Source of the DNA: Paraburkholderia sp. C35 | GTDB taxonomy: Bacteria > Pseudomonadota > Gammaproteobacteria > Burkholderiales > Burkholderiaceae | Length of the DNA stretch: 50,776 nt | Direction of reading: 5' to 3' | Assembly (NCBI RefSeq): GCF_003121405.1 | Contig: NZ_QBUY01000058.1 | Span: forward strand, 1-50,776 | The notes under the pieces: model-generated | Told to the model about the DNA's origin: nothing | The model's database searches: none | What the model saw: only the letters and a program-made list of their open reading frames with translations | Shown here: positions 27,192 through 34,868 of the stretch, piece by piece | Layout of the letters: each line of letters opens with the position of its first letter | Numbering within the stretch: position 1 is the stretch's first letter | Position numbers and translations under genes: made by a program

Positions 27192-28427
27192 ATGGGATAT
27201 CAACAAGGTCTTAGCGGGATTTCGGGTGCTGCGCGTGATCTCGACGTGATCGGCAATAACGTCGCCAACGCCAACACCATTGGCTTCAAGCAGGGCGTCG
27301 CACGCTTCTCCGATATGTACGCCAATTCGATCGCGACTGCCGTCAACAACCAGATCGGCATCGGTACGCGGCTTGCGGCTGTCCAGCAGCAGTTCACGCA
27401 AGGCGGCATCATGAGCACGGGGCGCGAACTGGATATTGCCATCAACGGCAACGGCTTCTTCCAGATGGAAAGCAACGGCGTGCTGACCTACAGCCGCGAC
27501 GGTTCGTTCGAAATGCGTGACGGCTATCTCGTGAACTTCGCCGGGCAGCGCCTGATGGGCTACGCGGCGAATGCTTCCGGCGTCGTCAACACGGCTTCAA
27601 CCGTGCCGCTAAAAATTCCGATGGGCAACCTGCCGCCCAAGGCGACGACATCGATCACCGCCGGGCTGAATCTGAATGCGCAGGATGCGTTGCCGAAGAC
27701 GACGCCTTTTGCGAAGGACGATTCGTCGAGCTACAACTATGCGACGTCGGTTCCCGTGTACGACTCGCTGGGCGGGTCTCAGGACGTCAACATGTACTTC
27801 GTGAAGACGTCGGCGGGCAACTGGGATGTCTACGCGGGCACGGCGAACGGCACCATCGCGCGGGTGGGCAGCGCGCAGTTCGACACTTCCGGCAACCTGC
27901 TCACGACCACGGATGCAGCGGGCGCTCCGACCGCCAGGCCGTTCGCGTTCAACTTCACTGTTCCGACCACGGATGGTTCCGCTACGCCTCAGCCGCTCAC
28001 GCTCGACATTGCCGGCACGACACAATATGGCGGCAAAAGCGGCATCAACGCACTGGATCAGGATGGCTTCGAATCGGGCCGCCTCGCGAGCTTTTCCGTC
28101 GATTCCGATGGCATGCTGATCGGCACATACACGAACAAAAAAACGCAGGTGATCGGGCAGGTTGCGCTGGCCACCTTCGCCAATCCGAACGGCCTGATGA
28201 ACCTTGGCAACAACCAGTACGCCGCTACGCAGGTGTCCGGTGTGCCGCAGGTGTCCGCGCCCGGTTCGACCAATCACGGCAGCCTGCAAGGCGGCGCGCT
28301 CGAAGCCTCGAACGTCGATCTCACCAGCGAACTGGTGCACATGATTTCCGCGCAACGCAACTATCAGGCGAATGCGCAGACGATCAAGACGCAGCAGGCC
28401 ATCGACAACACGCTCATCAATCTGTAG
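27192..28427 (+). CDS. flgE: Flagellar hook protein FlgE
   Basis: A 411-residue hook subunit. The N-terminal rod/hook signature is MGYQQGLSGISGAARDLDVIGNNVANANTIGFKQ (residues 1-34), with STGRELDIAINGNGFFQM at about 75-92. The FlgE D2 region is in the middle. The C-terminal signature is NVDLTSELVHMISAQRNYQANAQTIKTQQAIDNTLINL. The length is typical of beta-proteobacterial FlgE (about 400-415), so this is an intact hook protein. An AGGGT ribosome site lies before the ATG. It is the last gene of the four-gene axial set; flgF/flgG do not follow. Confidence 0.93.
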   Translation: MGYQQGLSGISGAARDLDVIGNNVANANTIGFKQGVARFSDMYANSIATAVNNQIGIGTRLAAVQQQFTQGGIMSTGRELDIAINGNGFFQMESNGVLTYSRDGSFEMRDGYLVNFAGQRLMGYAANASGVVNTASTVPLKIPMGNLPPKATTSITAGLNLNAQDALPKTTPFAKDDSSSYNYATSVPVYDSLGGSQDVNMYFVKTSAGNWDVYAGTANGTIARVGSAQFDTSGNLLTTTDAAGAPTARPFAFNFTVPTTDGSATPQPLTLDIAGTTQYGGKSGINALDQDGFESGRLASFSVDSDGMLIGTYTNKKTQVIGQVALATFANPNGLMNLGNNQYAATQVSGVPQVSAPGSTNHGSLQGGALEASNVDLTSELVHMISAQRNYQANAQTIKTQQAIDNTLINL

Positions 28428-28436
28428 GTGCAAAGG

Positions 28437-28521
28437 AAAAAAGCGCTGGATGTCAGCGCTCTTCGCGTTCCGCCATTGGCGGCGCGCAGAGTAAAAAAGG
28501 CGAGGCTGATCGCCTCGCCTT
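28437..28521 (-). terminator. Two hairpins with leftward T tracts
   Basis: Hairpin 1 is AGCGCTG-N5-CAGCGCT (28442-28460) with A6 on its left. Hairpin 2 is AAGGCGAGGC-N5-GCCTCGCCTT (28497-28521), a perfect 10-bp stem with A6 on its left. Read leftward, each is a stem followed by T6, the form of an intrinsic terminator for a minus-strand transcript. Read rightward they lack a T tract and would be weak terminators for flgE. No minus-strand gene is visible to the right. Confidence 0.6.
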
Positions 28522-29122
28522 GCGTCGAAACTGAATCCCAACCGGTACGAAAGGACTCAGGGCTCGTGACGCAGATAACCTTCCCTGGCGGTATCGCGCG
28601 TTCATCCTGAAGCGAGCGGGGAAGACATCGCTTCTTTCAATGCCGAAAGGGTAGTCAAGTACGCGCCTTCAAAAAAGCGAGCGGCGGCGAAAACACAAAT
28701 CGTTGCTTTCGAACAATAAGGCGCACGCAGCTGTGCATGCGGTTTTATTGCCATGCGTTTTGTCGAGCGTACGTTTGATTTTTAAAAATACGCGTAAGAC
28801 TTCCGATTAAATCTCCTATTTATTCGCCGCTGGATCGATTTTTTATCTATGAATAATAAGTTTTTATTTGGCTTGCCATTACTTTTAAAATCATGTCGGG
28901 AAAATTTTCCTGATTAATTATGAGGTCGTTTAAGGCAAACGTTTGCGCCCCGTCTAATATGTCCCGCATTTTGGAAAATTGCGACAACTTGAATGTGGAA
29001 GCGATTTCTCTGTTGAAATTATTCAGAAGAAGTGCATGATTGACGTGCTGGAGCAGTCAACTACGAAGATTCGCGACACGCGAACGAACTGAGAGAAACC
29101 CTTCAACAAATGGGGGGCCAAC
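28522..29122. other. AT-rich gene-free region upstream of the DUF4096 gene
   Basis: No protein gene is supported over about 600 bp. From roughly 28750 to 29040 the sequence is clearly AT-richer than the rest of the window (runs such as TTTTTAAAAATA and GAATAATAAGTTTTTA). That suggests foreign DNA, an H-NS-type silenced promoter, or a divergent promoter zone. A perfect palindrome lies at 28935-28946. Confidence 0.6.
28935..28946. promoter_or_regulatory. PurR/LacI-type palindrome GCAAACGTTTGC
   Basis: A perfect 12-bp palindrome GCAAACGTTTGC, in the context GGCAAACGTTTGCG. This is the core of operators bound by LacI-family regulators; the E. coli PurR box is ACGCAAACGTTTGCGT. It lies 177 bp upstream of the DUF4096 start. 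No LacI-family gene is in the window. Confidence 0.5.
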
Positions 29123-29455
29123 ATGAATATCAACGGTGGTGCACATTGGCAGTTTGCTTTACTGGACGAAGACTGGAAACTCGTCGAAACGCTGTTCACG
29201 CAGGATGAAGTGCAAAGCGTGGGCAGACGGCGCGGCGATCCACGTCAGATTCTTAATGCCATTCTCTGGATTGAAACGACAGGAGCCAGCTGGAAGCATT
29301 TACCAGCGAATTTCCCGCCAACGCAAACCTGTTATAAAAAATATCTGGAATGGCGTCGCGATGGCACGTTAAGCAAGGTGCACGAGTTACTCGCAATAGG
29401 TAATCCATTGCCTGTGATCGACAGTGCCGGGTGCACGGCGCAACTGGCCGCCTGA
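29123..29455 (+). CDS. Stand-alone IS5-type transposase N-terminal domain (DUF4096-like)
   Basis: A 110-residue protein. Residues about 12-80 match the helical N-terminal domain of IS5/IS4-group transposases (DWKLVETLF, RRRGDPRQILNAILWIETTGASWKHLP, TCYKKYLEWRRDGTLSKV). No DDE catalytic domain follows, and the last 20 residues (NPLPVIDSAGCTAQLAA) are unrelated to it. A GGGGGG ribosome site precedes the ATG at 29123. No terminal inverted repeats or target duplications are visible. It is either a truncated IS remnant or a domesticated DNA-binding protein with its own long AT-rich upstream region. Confidence 0.7.
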   Translation: MNINGGAHWQFALLDEDWKLVETLFTQDEVQSVGRRRGDPRQILNAILWIETTGASWKHLPANFPPTQTCYKKYLEWRRDGTLSKVHELLAIGNPLPVIDSAGCTAQLAA

Positions 29456-29627
29456 GCCAACCACACGCCGATGAAGCCGGCGCGGTTCGAGAGAGCCGCG
29501 CGGTAGCGCCTGTCTGCGGCGATGGGCTTTGTGGCCGGGGTGCTTGCGAAGGGTTGGCGTGCGAGACGACAATAGTCGCGCTCCTGCACACGAGCCGCCG
29601 ACCCAACGCCCGCCATGGCTATCGCCA

Positions 29628-30338
29628 ATGAAGAAAGCACCTGCCGCCAAGAAACCCGCCGCCAAGAAAACTGCATCGAAGCCCGCTGTCAAGACAGCGC
29701 CTGCTGCCGCAAAAAAGACAGCACGCCCAATCAGGCCGCAACCGCTCGACGCAATCATCGGTGCTGACGGTCTTGCCCGTCCGCCGTGGGCCGCCGTCGA
29801 TCCGTTGCTCAAGCATTACTACGACACCGAATGGGGTATGCCTGTACGCGACGAGCGCGGCCTGTTCGAGCGCCTGAGTCTCGAAGCGTTTCAGTCGGGC
29901 CTTTCCTGGGCGACCATCCTGCGCAAGCGCGACGCGTTCCGTGACGCATTTGCCGGCTTTGATCCCGACGTGGTGGCGACCTTCGGCGAGAAGGACATCG
30001 AACGCCTGCTGGCCGATGAGCGCATCGTCCGCAACCGCGCGAAGATTCTCGCGACCATCACCAATGCTGTCGCGACGATCCGCCTGCGCGAAGACGGCGG
30101 TCTCGCTGCGCTGATCTGGTCGTTCCAGCCGCACGCGACCCCGGCGCCGCGCACGATCGCCGAGATTCCCACCACGTCGGATGAGTCTGTTGCGTTGAGC
30201 AAGGCCTTGCGCAAGCGCGGCTTCGTCTTCGTCGGACCGACCACGATGCATGCGCTGATGGAAGCGACGGGTATCGTGGATACCCATCTGGTCGACAGCC
30301 ATCGCCGCGGCAGTTCGGGCGTCTGGCCGCGTGACTGA
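29628..30338 (+). CDS. tag: DNA-3-methyladenine glycosylase I with histone-like tail
   Basis: A 236-residue Tag-family base-excision glycosylase removing 3-methyladenine. HYYDTEWGMPVRDERGLFERLSLEAFQSGLSW (about 65-96) is the family core, with the catalytic Glu region and substrate pocket in that block; GFVFVGPTTMHALMEATGIV is the C-terminal signature. Residues 2-36 are a Lys/Ala/Pro tail (APAAKKPAAKKTASKP) like histone H1, unusual for Tag. The zinc snap of E. coli Tag (Cys4, His17, His175, Cys179) is mostly gone: no N-terminal Cys, Tyr in place of His17, no terminal Cys; only the third ligand (THLVD) remains. The ATG at 29628 starts the tail. Confidence 0.92.
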   Translation: MKKAPAAKKPAAKKTASKPAVKTAPAAAKKTARPIRPQPLDAIIGADGLARPPWAAVDPLLKHYYDTEWGMPVRDERGLFERLSLEAFQSGLSWATILRKRDAFRDAFAGFDPDVVATFGEKDIERLLADERIVRNRAKILATITNAVATIRLREDGGLAALIWSFQPHATPAPRTIAEIPTTSDESVALSKALRKRGFVFVGPTTMHALMEATGIVDTHLVDSHRRGSSGVWPRD

Positions 30339-30358
30339 ATCACGCTGCCGGATGCGGC

Positions 30359-30799
30359 TCAACTGCCGCGTCGCGCAGCCATGAATGCCTCGACATAGCG
30401 AAGCGCCTGATCGCATTGATCGGGTGTGAGCATGTGAATCGAATTGGGCAGCGGATCGAAACCCAGCTCGCTTGCGACCCACCGGATCGCCTTGGAGCGC
30501 GCTTCGAACGCATTGACGCCGTCGCGCCGCACCTTGCCGGCGACGAGCGGTTCCAGCGCGTCGTGCAGACGGCTTTTCGCGTCGCGCAGTGCGGCATCGG
30601 CGAGACGTCCGAGCGGCACGTTGCGCGTGCTGCGCGCGTGAATGCCGATCCACGCCTGACACGGCGCGCATACCCAGACGGGACCATGATCATCGCGATA
30701 GGGATAGGGCTCGTCGCCTGCGCGCGCGAGCACGGCCTTCGCGCCGCAGTAGTCGCATAGAGGCTGCGGCAGCGCCTTGACGGGTTTGCCTACGCGCAT
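30359..30799 (-). CDS. DUF3268-type zinc-finger protein
   Basis: A 146-residue protein. It begins with a four-cysteine zinc ribbon: CDYCGAKAVL (about 14-23) and VWVCAPCQAWIGIH (about 40-53). A helical C-terminal part contains RDAKSRLHDALEPL and a predicted amphipathic end. This matches the DUF3268 zinc-finger family of small cytoplasmic proteins of unknown function. The frame is open to a TTG at 30835, but the ATG at 30799 (MRVGKPVKALPQPL) is the likely start. It converges on tag with a 20-bp gap. Confidence 0.8.
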   Translation of the reverse strand: MRVGKPVKALPQPLCDYCGAKAVLARAGDEPYPYRDDHGPVWVCAPCQAWIGIHARSTRNVPLGRLADAALRDAKSRLHDALEPLVAGKVRRDGVNAFEARSKAIRWVASELGFDPLPNSIHMLTPDQCDQALRYVEAFMAARRGS

Positions 30800-31039
30800 G
30801 GCTGCGCCCCGGTCGGGTTGACTTGCTTCATGCAACGCTCAATGGTGAGTGGTTGATACGGACTACGATACCAGTTGTCGATCCTGAAGCAATGTCTGGA
30901 TCGCGCGCCATGTGCCGATGCAAGGCAGAAGGAAAAGCGCTGCCGCGCCCGGCATGACCGTCGGGAACTGCGCGTGCGATGATGCAGTTTTCTGGACCCG
31001 CGCCGCGCATCAACCTCACGTGAGCCGGACCTGGCCGAC

Positions 31040-31984
31040 ATGCGTTCACACAACACGATGCATCGAACGATTGCGCTCGATGGCCACACCATCGCCTGGA
31101 CCCTGCATGGCGACGAAGGCGGCGTGCCGGTCGTGATGCTGCACGGCGGCCCCGGCAGCGGCAGTCAGCCGGGCATGCTGCGTCTCTTCGATCTCACGCG
31201 CTTTCGCGTCGTGATGGTGGATCAGCGCGGCACGGGCGCATCGAAACCGCACGGCAGTGTGCGCCACAACAGCACACAACGCCTGATCCGCGATCTCGAA
31301 GCGATACGTGTGCAACTCGGTATCGAACGTTGGGGCGTTGTGGGCGGGTCATGGGGCGCGGCGCTGGCGCTCGCTTATGCGGGAACGCATCCCGCGTCTG
31401 TTGGCGGCGTCGCGATACGCGGGCTGTTTCTGACCTCTGGACGCGAAGTGCGACGCCTGTTCGTGACGTCGCGTTGCCGTGCGCCGGATGCATGGCGCGA
31501 GTTGATGAAGGCCACGCGATGTGAGCGGACGTCTGCGTTGCCATCGGTTTGCCTGCGCTCATTGCGTTCGACGCGATCGGGAACGCGCAAACATGCCGAC
31601 CAGATCGCCGCCGCGTGGCGCACCTATGAAAACGCGGTTTTGACGCGCACGGATGACGCTCGCAGAAAAAGCCCATCGAGGCGTAATCAGCCGGTCACGG
31701 CGAAATACCGCATCCAGGCGCACTATCTCGCGCACGCCTGCTGGCTTGGCGAGCGTCGGCTGATCGCGTTGGCAAAACGGGCAGCGGAATCAGGCGTGAC
31801 GGTGCGCGCAGTGCACGGCTCGCACGATCCCGTCTGTCCGCCCGATAATCTGCGTCGCCTGATGCGCGCGGTGCCTGACGTGCGTGGCCGCTTTGTCGAT
31901 GCGGGGCATCTCGCGTCGGAGCCGCGTCTCGCAGAAGCGCTCGTTGCAGCGATCCGCGAGGCGTTCGACACGCGCGAGCGCTAG
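31040..31984 (+). CDS. Prolyl iminopeptidase-like alpha/beta hydrolase
   Basis: A 314-residue S33-family hydrolase that may release N-terminal proline from peptides. The oxyanion motif is HGGPGSGSQPG (about 35-45). VVMVDQRGTGASKPH is the PIP signature. The nucleophile elbow GGSWGAA (about 102-108) contains the serine. The acid is in HGSHDPVCPP, and the base His in VDAGHLASEP. The cap domain (about 135-215) is Arg-rich and divergent from canonical Pip, so another amide or ester substrate is possible. I checked the cap for a frameshift; the frame resumes normally (AAWRTYENAVL), so the gene looks intact. Confidence 0.85.
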   Translation: MRSHNTMHRTIALDGHTIAWTLHGDEGGVPVVMLHGGPGSGSQPGMLRLFDLTRFRVVMVDQRGTGASKPHGSVRHNSTQRLIRDLEAIRVQLGIERWGVVGGSWGAALALAYAGTHPASVGGVAIRGLFLTSGREVRRLFVTSRCRAPDAWRELMKATRCERTSALPSVCLRSLRSTRSGTRKHADQIAAAWRTYENAVLTRTDDARRKSPSRRNQPVTAKYRIQAHYLAHACWLGERRLIALAKRAAESGVTVRAVHGSHDPVCPPDNLRRLMRAVPDVRGRFVDAGHLASEPRLAEALVAAIREAFDTRER

Positions 31985-31991
31985 CGCCCGT

Positions 31992-32276
31992 TCAGCGCGC
32001 TTCGCTTTCCTGGTCGGCGAACAGATCGCCGAACAGATCCGGCGCGGGTGCGCGCTCACGTTCGCGCGGCGGCAAGGTGCCGTCGCGGACTTGCGCGAGG
32101 ATAGTGGGCGGCAGCCAGTTCTCTTCCATCGCGGCGATGCCGTTCTCGATCATCTGCTGCAGAAAAAACGATTGCCGGCGTCCCGTGACTTCGGCCAATA
32201 ACCGCAGCCGCCGTTCGATCGCCGGGTCTACGCGTACTGCTACCACCTGTAGCTTGTTTTCGGCGGATCTCTTCAC
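31992..32276 (-). CDS. Ribbon-helix-helix DNA-binding protein (CopG-like)
   Basis: A 94-residue protein with an RHH fold at about residues 9-50: the strand LQVVAVRVDP, then AIERRLRLLAEVTGRRQSFFLQQMIENGI. The C-terminal tail (PPRERERAPAPDLFGDLFADQE) is acidic and resembles toxin-binding tails of antitoxins. No toxin gene (ParE/RelE or PIN) is adjacent, so it is either an orphan antitoxin-like repressor or a general regulator. It converges on the hydrolase gene with a gap of 7 bp. Confidence 0.8.
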   Translation of the reverse strand: MKRSAENKLQVVAVRVDPAIERRLRLLAEVTGRRQSFFLQQMIENGIAAMEENWLPPTILAQVRDGTLPPRERERAPAPDLFGDLFADQESEAR

Positions 32277-32429
32277 CGCATGCTCCTGTCGATAAAACTT
32301 TGCGACGTGCTGCTACCATGGAGCCTACGTGCGTGGCAATGCTTTATTTGAATTCCGTGCTGGCTGTGACAGTTATCCACAACGCGTGATGACGTCGAGC
32401 GTGCCGATGAAGACAGGGATCGAACCGTC

Positions 32430-32717
32430 TCAATCGTCGTCGTCGTCGTGATGATGGTGCCAGCCGCGATGACGGCCGTGGTCGTGCCAGCCGCGATCGT
32501 CGCGGTAGCCATAACCGTAGCCGTCGCCGTAATACACGGGCGCGGGCGCATAGACGGCGGGCGGCGGCGGTGCGGCGTACACCACCGCGGGTGCCGGCTC
32601 GACATAGACGGGCGCGGGTATGCCGAGGGACACGCCCACATCGACATGAGCAAGCGCTGCGGTGGACGCGCACGCAGCGGCGAGGCCGGCAGTGCAGATG
32701 AGTGTCAGGCGTTTCAA
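32430..32717 (-). CDS. PXPV-type exported protein with His/Asp tail
   Basis: A 95-residue protein. Residues 1-23 are a signal peptide (MKRLTLICTAGLAAACASTAALA). The mature part opens VDVGVSLGIPAPVYVEP, the start of the small PXPV-repeat family common in Burkholderiales, then Pro/Ala/Val/Tyr repeats. It ends in a Tyr/Gly segment, four consecutive His and five Asp. The tail could bind metal, but that is inference. Function unknown. No operon partner; the neighbours are small exported proteins on the same strand. Confidence 0.85.
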   Translation of the reverse strand: MKRLTLICTAGLAAACASTAALAHVDVGVSLGIPAPVYVEPAPAVVYAAPPPPAVYAPAPVYYGDGYGYGYRDDRGWHDHGRHRGWHHHHDDDDD

Positions 32718-32848
32718 CGTGTTGCTCCGTTCAGCGCGTTGGCTGGAAATGCCATTCGATGGCGAGTGACGCGCATTGTAGAAATGCAGTCGTTCTCATG
32801 TTGCATCCATCGTGTTGCGGGTGTAACGCCAGGTAACTGCCCGCTGGC

Positions 32849-33556
32849 TCACGAAGCCGTCAACGAATCGCCCGAAACATGCACGCGTTGTCCAATCTGC
32901 ACCTGCGGTTGCGTCGCATACGTGAAGTTGCGATAGCTGCCGTCCTGCATGCGCACCTGCACCTGATAGCTGGTCTGCTTGCGCACCGCGTGCTCGATGC
33001 CGTTACCAGCGAAGCCGCCGCCGACGGCGCCCGCCACAGTCGCAAGAATGCGGCCGCGTCCCGCGCCGAACTGGTTGCCGATCAGGCCACCTGCCACGGC
33101 GCCGCCCACGGCACCGAGACCTGTGGTCGGCTCGGACGTTTGCACGGGATTGATGGCGACGACTTCGCCTGCATAGGGATCGGCAACGACCTGTCGCGCT
33201 GGTGCCTGCGAGTAATCGCCGTTTGCATATTGCGGAGCCGGCGCGACATGCGGCTTGTACGTGTGATGCACGGGACGCGGCGCCGCGACGGGCGCGGGTT
33301 GCACGACGGGCTGTGCAGCCGTCGCCTGCTGGACCGCGCCGGTTTGCTGCGTGACTGCGAGGGGCGCGCTCGCCGGTTGTGCCGCAACGGGCGTGCTCTG
33401 CTCACTGGCCGATTGCTGTGCATGCGATACAGGCAGGATGCCGGTGATCGCCGCCACGCCCGTGACGCTGGCGAGTATCACGGACACTGCCGCGCCCGCG
33501 ATCAAAGGATGAATACGGTTGCGTTGCGGCATGCTGTTCGTGACGTTGGTGTTCAT
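32849..33556 (-). CDS. Glycine-zipper 2TM domain surface protein
   Basis: A 235-residue protein. An N-terminal membrane segment or uncleaved signal (about residues 14-40) is followed by a Pro/Ala/Gln-rich linker. The glycine-zipper 2TM domain is GLGAVGGAVAGGLIGNQFGAGRGRILATVAGAVGGGFAGN (about 145-185). The C-terminal small beta domain YQVQVRMQDGSYRNFTY is typical of SlyB/PcP-like proteins. They are envelope proteins of uncertain function, often lipoproteins, but no lipobox is seen. The frame is open to 33625; the ATG at 33556 (MNTNVTNSMPQR) is chosen by the position of the membrane segment. Confidence 0.85.
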   Translation of the reverse strand: MNTNVTNSMPQRNRIHPLIAGAAVSVILASVTGVAAITGILPVSHAQQSASEQSTPVAAQPASAPLAVTQQTGAVQQATAAQPVVQPAPVAAPRPVHHTYKPHVAPAPQYANGDYSQAPARQVVADPYAGEVVAINPVQTSEPTTGLGAVGGAVAGGLIGNQFGAGRGRILATVAGAVGGGFAGNGIEHAVRKQTSYQVQVRMQDGSYRNFTYATQPQVQIGQRVHVSGDSLTAS

Positions 33557-33706
33557 TGCTGGCTCCACGGTGTGTGTGCCTGCAATAACGTCGCGCAGAT
33601 GATGGCGGTGCACGCGTAGCCGCAACGGCTTTGTAAGCGTTTGTAGCGAGTGTTTCCGCGCTGCCAGCGTCGCGTTATCGCCGCGTTGCGCTCGCTCGAA
33701 TTGCGC

Positions 33707-34051
33707 TCAGCAAAAGCGCTGCGCGAGATCGTAGATCAGCAGAAAAACGCAACCGGTATCGCTTCTGAAGCCCTCTTCAACGGTTCCTGTTTCCGCGATG
33801 CCAACCCATCCCGGCAGCAGACGCTCGCCGTTCTGAACCGCTTCGCCTTCGAGCATGTAGATGAACTCCGGCCCCGTATGCAGATGTCTGGGGAACACGG
33901 TGCCCGCATCGAAGCGCACGAGTTGCATCGCGCGGCCATTGGCCTTGCCGAGGTTCTTGATCTGCACACCGCTGGCACATGCCGATGGCGTCCACGGAAG
34001 CGCTTGCGCATCGACGGATAGAAAGCGCGGCGCGGCGGGTGGCTGGTTCAT
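33707..34051 (-). CDS. Small cupin-domain protein (ChrR-like)
   Basis: A 114-residue single cupin. The first metal-binding motif is RFDAGTVFPRHLHTGPEFIYMLEGE (about 45-69), with His residues and Glu in the usual order. The second motif is reduced (VEEGFRSDTGCVFLLIYD). It resembles the cupin of ChrR anti-sigma factors and small metal-dependent dioxygenase-like proteins, but the zinc-binding N-terminal domain of anti-sigma factors is absent. Function is unclear. The ATG at 34051 has GGGAGA 6 nt upstream; an in-frame ATG at 34072 is less likely. Confidence 0.8.
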   Translation of the reverse strand: MNQPPAAPRFLSVDAQALPWTPSACASGVQIKNLGKANGRAMQLVRFDAGTVFPRHLHTGPEFIYMLEGEAVQNGERLLPGWVGIAETGTVEEGFRSDTGCVFLLIYDLAQRFC

Positions 34052-34291
34052 GTCGTCTCCCGTGTGTTTCATGCGCTATTGCATCATGTTTTCCGGGCGC
34101 AGCGCGCGCCCGGCCATTGCTCACGATCCGAAACGCATGACGCACCAGTTTCGGGCGATTTATCTCGTTTCCTGAAACTGTGAGTTGGTTGATCGGATGT
34201 TTATCTGCAAGTCCCACACTCCTAGAATGTTTTCAACGCAACGAACAAAACAGTTCGAAGCATCCGAAAACGAATCCTGGAGGTAATGATC

Positions 34292-34609
34292 ATGAAATCG
34301 CTCATCAAGGCTGTCGCAGTTGCCGCTGTCCTCGCTGTTCCCGTCATGTCATTCGCCCAGTCCAGCCAGCCGGTGACCCGCGCAGAAGTCCGCGCCCAGC
34401 TGGTTCAGCTGGAAAAGGCGGGTTATGTCCCTTCGAACAGCAGCGATACGCAATATCCGGCCAACATTCAGGCTGCGGAAGCGAAAGTACAGGCTGCCAA
34501 TGGCGTCGATAGCGGCGTAGGCGGCGTAGCAGACGGTGCATCGCAAGCCGGTCAACGCGCTTCGTTTGCGCCCAGCTCGTACTCGGTGCCGGTTTTCGTG
34601 CATCACTAA
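34292..34609 (+). CDS. DUF4148 small exported protein
   Basis: A 105-residue protein. Signal peptide MKSLIKAVAVAAVLAVPVMSFAQS, cleaved after about residue 22. The DUF4148 motif follows: PVTRAEVRAQLVQLEKAGYVP and a hydrophilic region ending with a Ser/Val-rich tail. These proteins are abundant in Burkholderia, often stress-induced and of unknown function. A GGAGG ribosome site suits the ATG at 34292 (8 nt) and not the ATG at 34286 (2 nt). Followed by its own terminator. Confidence 0.9.
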   Translation: MKSLIKAVAVAAVLAVPVMSFAQSSQPVTRAEVRAQLVQLEKAGYVPSNSSDTQYPANIQAAEAKVQAANGVDSGVGGVADGASQAGQRASFAPSSYSVPVFVHH

Positions 34610-34657
34610 GCTCTAAGGCGCCGGCGCGATAGCCGGCGCAGTTGTCTGACCCTGTCG

Positions 34658-34707
34658 ACCGCGACACGCGCCGTCATCCGACGGAACGCCTGTCGCGGTT
34701 TGTTTTT
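34658..34707 (+). terminator. Terminator of the DUF4148 gene
   Basis: A 9-bp stem, ACCGCGACA with TGTCGCGGT, encloses a loop with a small inner hairpin (CCGT-N6-ACGG) and runs into TTTGTTTTT. A second perfect 8-bp hairpin, GCGCCGGC-N6-GCCGGCGC, lies just upstream at 34618-34639 without a T tract. Confidence 0.75.
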
Positions 34708-34868
34708 CTGGCAAGCGATCTGACTTCATTTGCCTTCATTTGCCATCTGCGGGATCCGTGGTTAATCTTTGGAAGCCCGTGCGCTGCACACCGCTGTAAA
34801 TCTGTATCCGAAAGCCATCAATCGCGCCGCACGGCCTCTTCCAACGTGCTCCACATAAAGGCGCGCTC

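Noticed and set aside
29123..29455. Complete insertion sequence
   Set aside because: No DDE domain, no terminal inverted repeats and no target duplication could be seen around it; only the N-terminal transposase domain is present.
31460..31650. Possible frameshift in the cap domain of the prolyl iminopeptidase-like gene
   Set aside because: The Arg-rich stretch looked shifted, but the same frame resumes good sequence (AAWRTYENAVL) and the catalytic His is reached without a stop. The other two frames give no better continuation.
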